Notes under the pieces: model-generated
What the model saw: the letters and a program-made list of their open reading frames with translations, nothing else
What the model was told of the DNA's origin: nothing
The model's database searches: none
Shown here: positions 61,886-64,000 of the stretch, piece by piece
Numbering within the stretch: the first letter of the stretch is position 1
How the letters are laid out: every line of letters begins with the position of its first letter
Assembly (NCBI RefSeq): GCF_029892285.1
Contig: NZ_JARXVM010000008.1
Span: 124,001 to 188,000 of the forward strand
Direction: 5' to 3'
Source: Rhizobium sp. SG_E_25_P2
GTDB taxonomy: Bacteria > Pseudomonadota > Alphaproteobacteria > Rhizobiales > Rhizobiaceae
Length of the DNA: 64,000 nucleotides
Made by a program: the position numbers and the translations under genes

Positions 61886-62823
61886 GTCGTCGCTCCCTGA
61901 ATTGCAACACATGGAATGCCACCGCCTGATGGCGCAGGCAAGGTCAGCCAGCGACGCCATCAGGTCCGAGCGCGCGAAGCGAGCATCCCAGCCTGTGGGA
62001 CGCCCGCGCATCATCAATAAGAAAGAAGTTGCGGCGCGAGGTGCTCCGGAACGCACTACCTGATCCGGAGAAGCGGTGCCTCGGCCCGCCGCGAATAGAG
62101 ATTTATAGCCACAATCTTACTGGATGGTTTATGAGCGGCCCCAGTTTCAAAAAAAGCTTCAATGAACTCCCGGCAAATTTTTTTTGAAGATCCGCCAACT
62201 TTTTTTTGCGGGTCGGTAGACGACGCATTTTCGACACATTAGGTCTCACCCCGAATAACATTTGCTCTGTGCGACGTATCTGGACACCGCAGAACACTCA
62301 TTGGTGGCGCTTTATTTCCACAATCGCAAAAAGAGATACGACATGCGGCGGCAATACGTCGCATTTGGAATAGGAATTTTTTAGCCCGGGGCTCCTCCAC
62401 CATTGGGGGTGTTGATTTATTCATTTGAAGCCGTACAGTTCATTTTCGCGAACGCAAACAATCTGGAATGGCGCAAAACGCCGTTTAGAGATAAATAAAA
62501 AATGCTCGCGCCTGGGAACGAGAGACTTGTGGAATATCGCCGCGCGTAAGCATACGCCACGCGGGCGATCATTCAACGCAGACCGGAGGGGCGACCGCTC
62601 CGGACAACTGGGAGACGTGCTCTGTATGTATGACAGCGGCAAGCAGCATCTCGGCGGAAGCGCAGATTCTGCTTTCGAATCCTTCCCGACAATCTATGCC
62701 TTTCGCCTGACGGATCGGCGCGCCGCCTTCAAAGCCGCGTCGCTCGGTTTCACCACAATCGCTGGGGCCCTTTGGGGAACAACCGGCCTACAGCCATTCG
62801 CAGCATAACAAGGGAGACCACAT
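61886..62823. other. gene-free region between cobQ and the peptide-binding protein gene
   Basis: About 940 bp. No B12 box is visible upstream of cobQ. The middle (62100-62400) is AT-rich with T-tracts near 62178 and 62204 and a distant inverted repeat TGCGACGTAT/ATACGTCGCA (62270, 62354). The open frame 62425-62808 has no recognised family and a composition unlike coding DNA. The promoter and leader of the next gene should lie at the right end; AAGGGAGACC before 62824 is its ribosome site. Confidence 0.6.
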
Positions 62824-64000
62824 ATGAATGATTTCGAAAGCAAACTGAAAGCGGCTGAAACGCTCGCCCGCAAGGGCAGCCTGTCGCGCCGCGATTTCAT
62901 GCAGCTGGCTTTGGCGACCGGCATCGCCATCCCCGCCGCATCAAGCATGTTCTCCAAGGCCCAGGCGGCTGAACCCAAGAAGGGCGGCACGCTGCGCCTC
63001 GGCATGGAAGGCGGCTCCGCCTCCGATTCGCTCGATCCGCGCACCTATGCGGACTCGGTGATGATCGCCGCTTCGCTTTGCCTGATGAACGGCCTCGTCG
63101 AATTCGACAGCGAAGGCAATCCGACCGGCGAACTGTTCGAAAGCTGGGACGTTGAGCCGGGCGCGCAACAGTGGACCTTCAACGTCCGCCAGGGCATCAA
63201 GTTCTCCAACGGCAAGACGCTCGACGCCGACGATATCATCTACTCCATCGGCCTGCATCGCGGCGAAACCAAGTCGCCGGCCAAGGGCATTCTCGAGCAG
63301 ATCGCCGATATCAGCGCCGCATCGCCAAGCCAGGTCAGCATCACCCTGTCGGCCGGCAACGCCGACTTCCCGGCAATCCTCGGCGATTACCACATCCTGG
63401 TGGTTCCCAAGGACTTCGCTGACTGGTCCAACCCGATCGGCACCGGCGCCTTCACGCTCGAAAGCTTCGAGCCGGGCGTGCGCATCGCCTTCAAGAACCG
63501 CGGCGATTACTGGAAGCCGAATCGCGGCAATTTCGACTCCGTCGAAATCATCTACATCCAGGATCCGGCCGCCCGCACCGCAGCGCTGCAGTCCGGCCAG
63601 GTGGACGCGATCAACCGTATCGACGCCCGCACCGTCGACAATCTGATGAAGGATCCGAACGTCGCCGTCGTCCGCACCAAGGGCACCGGCAACCGCTTCT
63701 GCTTCGTCTCCCGCGTGACCGACGCCCCCTTCGACAACAAGGACCTGCGTCTGGCGCTGAAATACGGCATCGACCGCCAGGCGATCATCGACCAGGTCTA
63801 TTCGGGCTACGCCATCCCGGGCAACGACCATACGCTCGACCCGCTCAACCCCTATTACAACGCCTCCATGCCGCAGCGCGCCTATGATCCCGACAAGGCC
63901 GCCTTCCACTTCAAGAAGGCCGGTCTCGCCGCAGGAACCAAAATCGAGCTGCAGACGTCGGAAGGCGCCTGGGGCACTGCGGTCGACTGCGCCACGATCT
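62824..64000 (+). CDS. peptide/opine-type ABC transporter substrate-binding protein, Tat-exported (3' partial)
   Basis: 392 residues are visible; the frame runs off the window. The N terminus has a twin-arginine signal (LSRRDFMQLALATGIAIPAA, about residues 22-42, cut near AQA). The mature part follows family 5 binding proteins: KKGGTLRLGMEGGS, LVEFDSEGNPTGELFESWDV, WTFNVRQGIKFSNGKTLDADDI and later RLALKYGIDRQAI. Substrates of this family include di- and oligopeptides, opines and nickel. The rest of the transporter probably follows downstream. Confidence 0.93.
   Translation, partial: MNDFESKLKAAETLARKGSLSRRDFMQLALATGIAIPAASSMFSKAQAAEPKKGGTLRLGMEGGSASDSLDPRTYADSVMIAASLCLMNGLVEFDSEGNPTGELFESWDVEPGAQQWTFNVRQGIKFSNGKTLDADDIIYSIGLHRGETKSPAKGILEQIADISAASPSQVSITLSAGNADFPAILGDYHILVVPKDFADWSNPIGTGAFTLESFEPGVRIAFKNRGDYWKPNRGNFDSVEIIYIQDPAARTAALQSGQVDAINRIDARTVDNLMKDPNVAVVRTKGTGNRFCFVSRVTDAPFDNKDLRLALKYGIDRQAIIDQVYSGYAIPGNDHTLDPLNPYYNASMPQRAYDPDKAAFHFKKAGLAAGTKIELQTSEGAWGTAVDCATI

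Noticed and set aside
62425-62808. 127-codon plus-strand frame upstream of the peptide-binding protein
   Set aside because: No recognised family and mixed composition; the ribosome site is weak. Left as non-coding.

Overview
The window is GC-rich alphaproteobacterial chromosome, most likely Hyphomicrobiales (Rhizobiales). The signs are the P. denitrificans-style aerobic cobalamin genes (cobN/O/W/Q, cbtAB), a cbb3 oxidase with FnrL-type control, and ccccgc/gcgggg palindromic intergenic repeats. The genus cannot be fixed from the sequence. Both edges cut genes: a SPINDLY-type glycosyltransferase at the left and a Tat-exported peptide-type ABC binding protein at the right.

Region 1 (1.9-16.2 kb) is a sugar catabolism locus. 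On the minus strand run a binding protein, two permeases, an ATPase, a GH2 beta-mannosidase-like enzyme, a TIM-barrel isomerase, a Gfo/Idh/MocA dehydrogenase, an aldo/keto reductase and a GH43 beta-xylosidase-like enzyme. A divergent LacI regulator faces them across a 431-bp region with two operator-like palindromes. One palindromic repeat family fills three gaps inside the run. An AraC regulator, a PEBP-like protein and gnd follow.

Region 2 (18.4-39 kb) is the microaerobic respiration locus: ccoGHIS, ccoNOQP, a hemerythrin-like protein, hemN and fnrL. Perfect or near-perfect FNR boxes lie before ccoG, between ccoN and the hemerythrin gene, and between hemN and fnrL. The usual ccoNOQP-ccoGHIS block is split by about 7 kb of AT-richer DNA carrying three sulfotransferase-like genes and three glycosyltransferase-like genes, probably for a sulfated surface glycan. 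Glutaminase and a PAS protein lie between the hemerythrin gene and hemN.

Region 3 (40.9-61.9 kb) is dominated by cobalamin synthesis. cobA-cobB-cobC-cobD form a tight operon. An isolated cobE is translationally coupled to a fourth sulfotransferase-like gene. A long run cbtB-cbtA-cobU(P)-cobW-small ORF-cobN-antitoxin-cobO lies behind a large cobalamin riboswitch. cobQ stands alone. cobN carries two in-frame palindromic repeat insertions. Between these blocks are a nucleotidyltransferase flanked by CTGTCGCAAAA repeats, a nucleoside hydrolase, a TauE/SafE permease, a ParDE-like pair, and a MerR/CDF metal-efflux pair with a textbook 19-bp-spacer promoter.

No rRNA, tRNA, CRISPR array, transposase or phage gene was seen.
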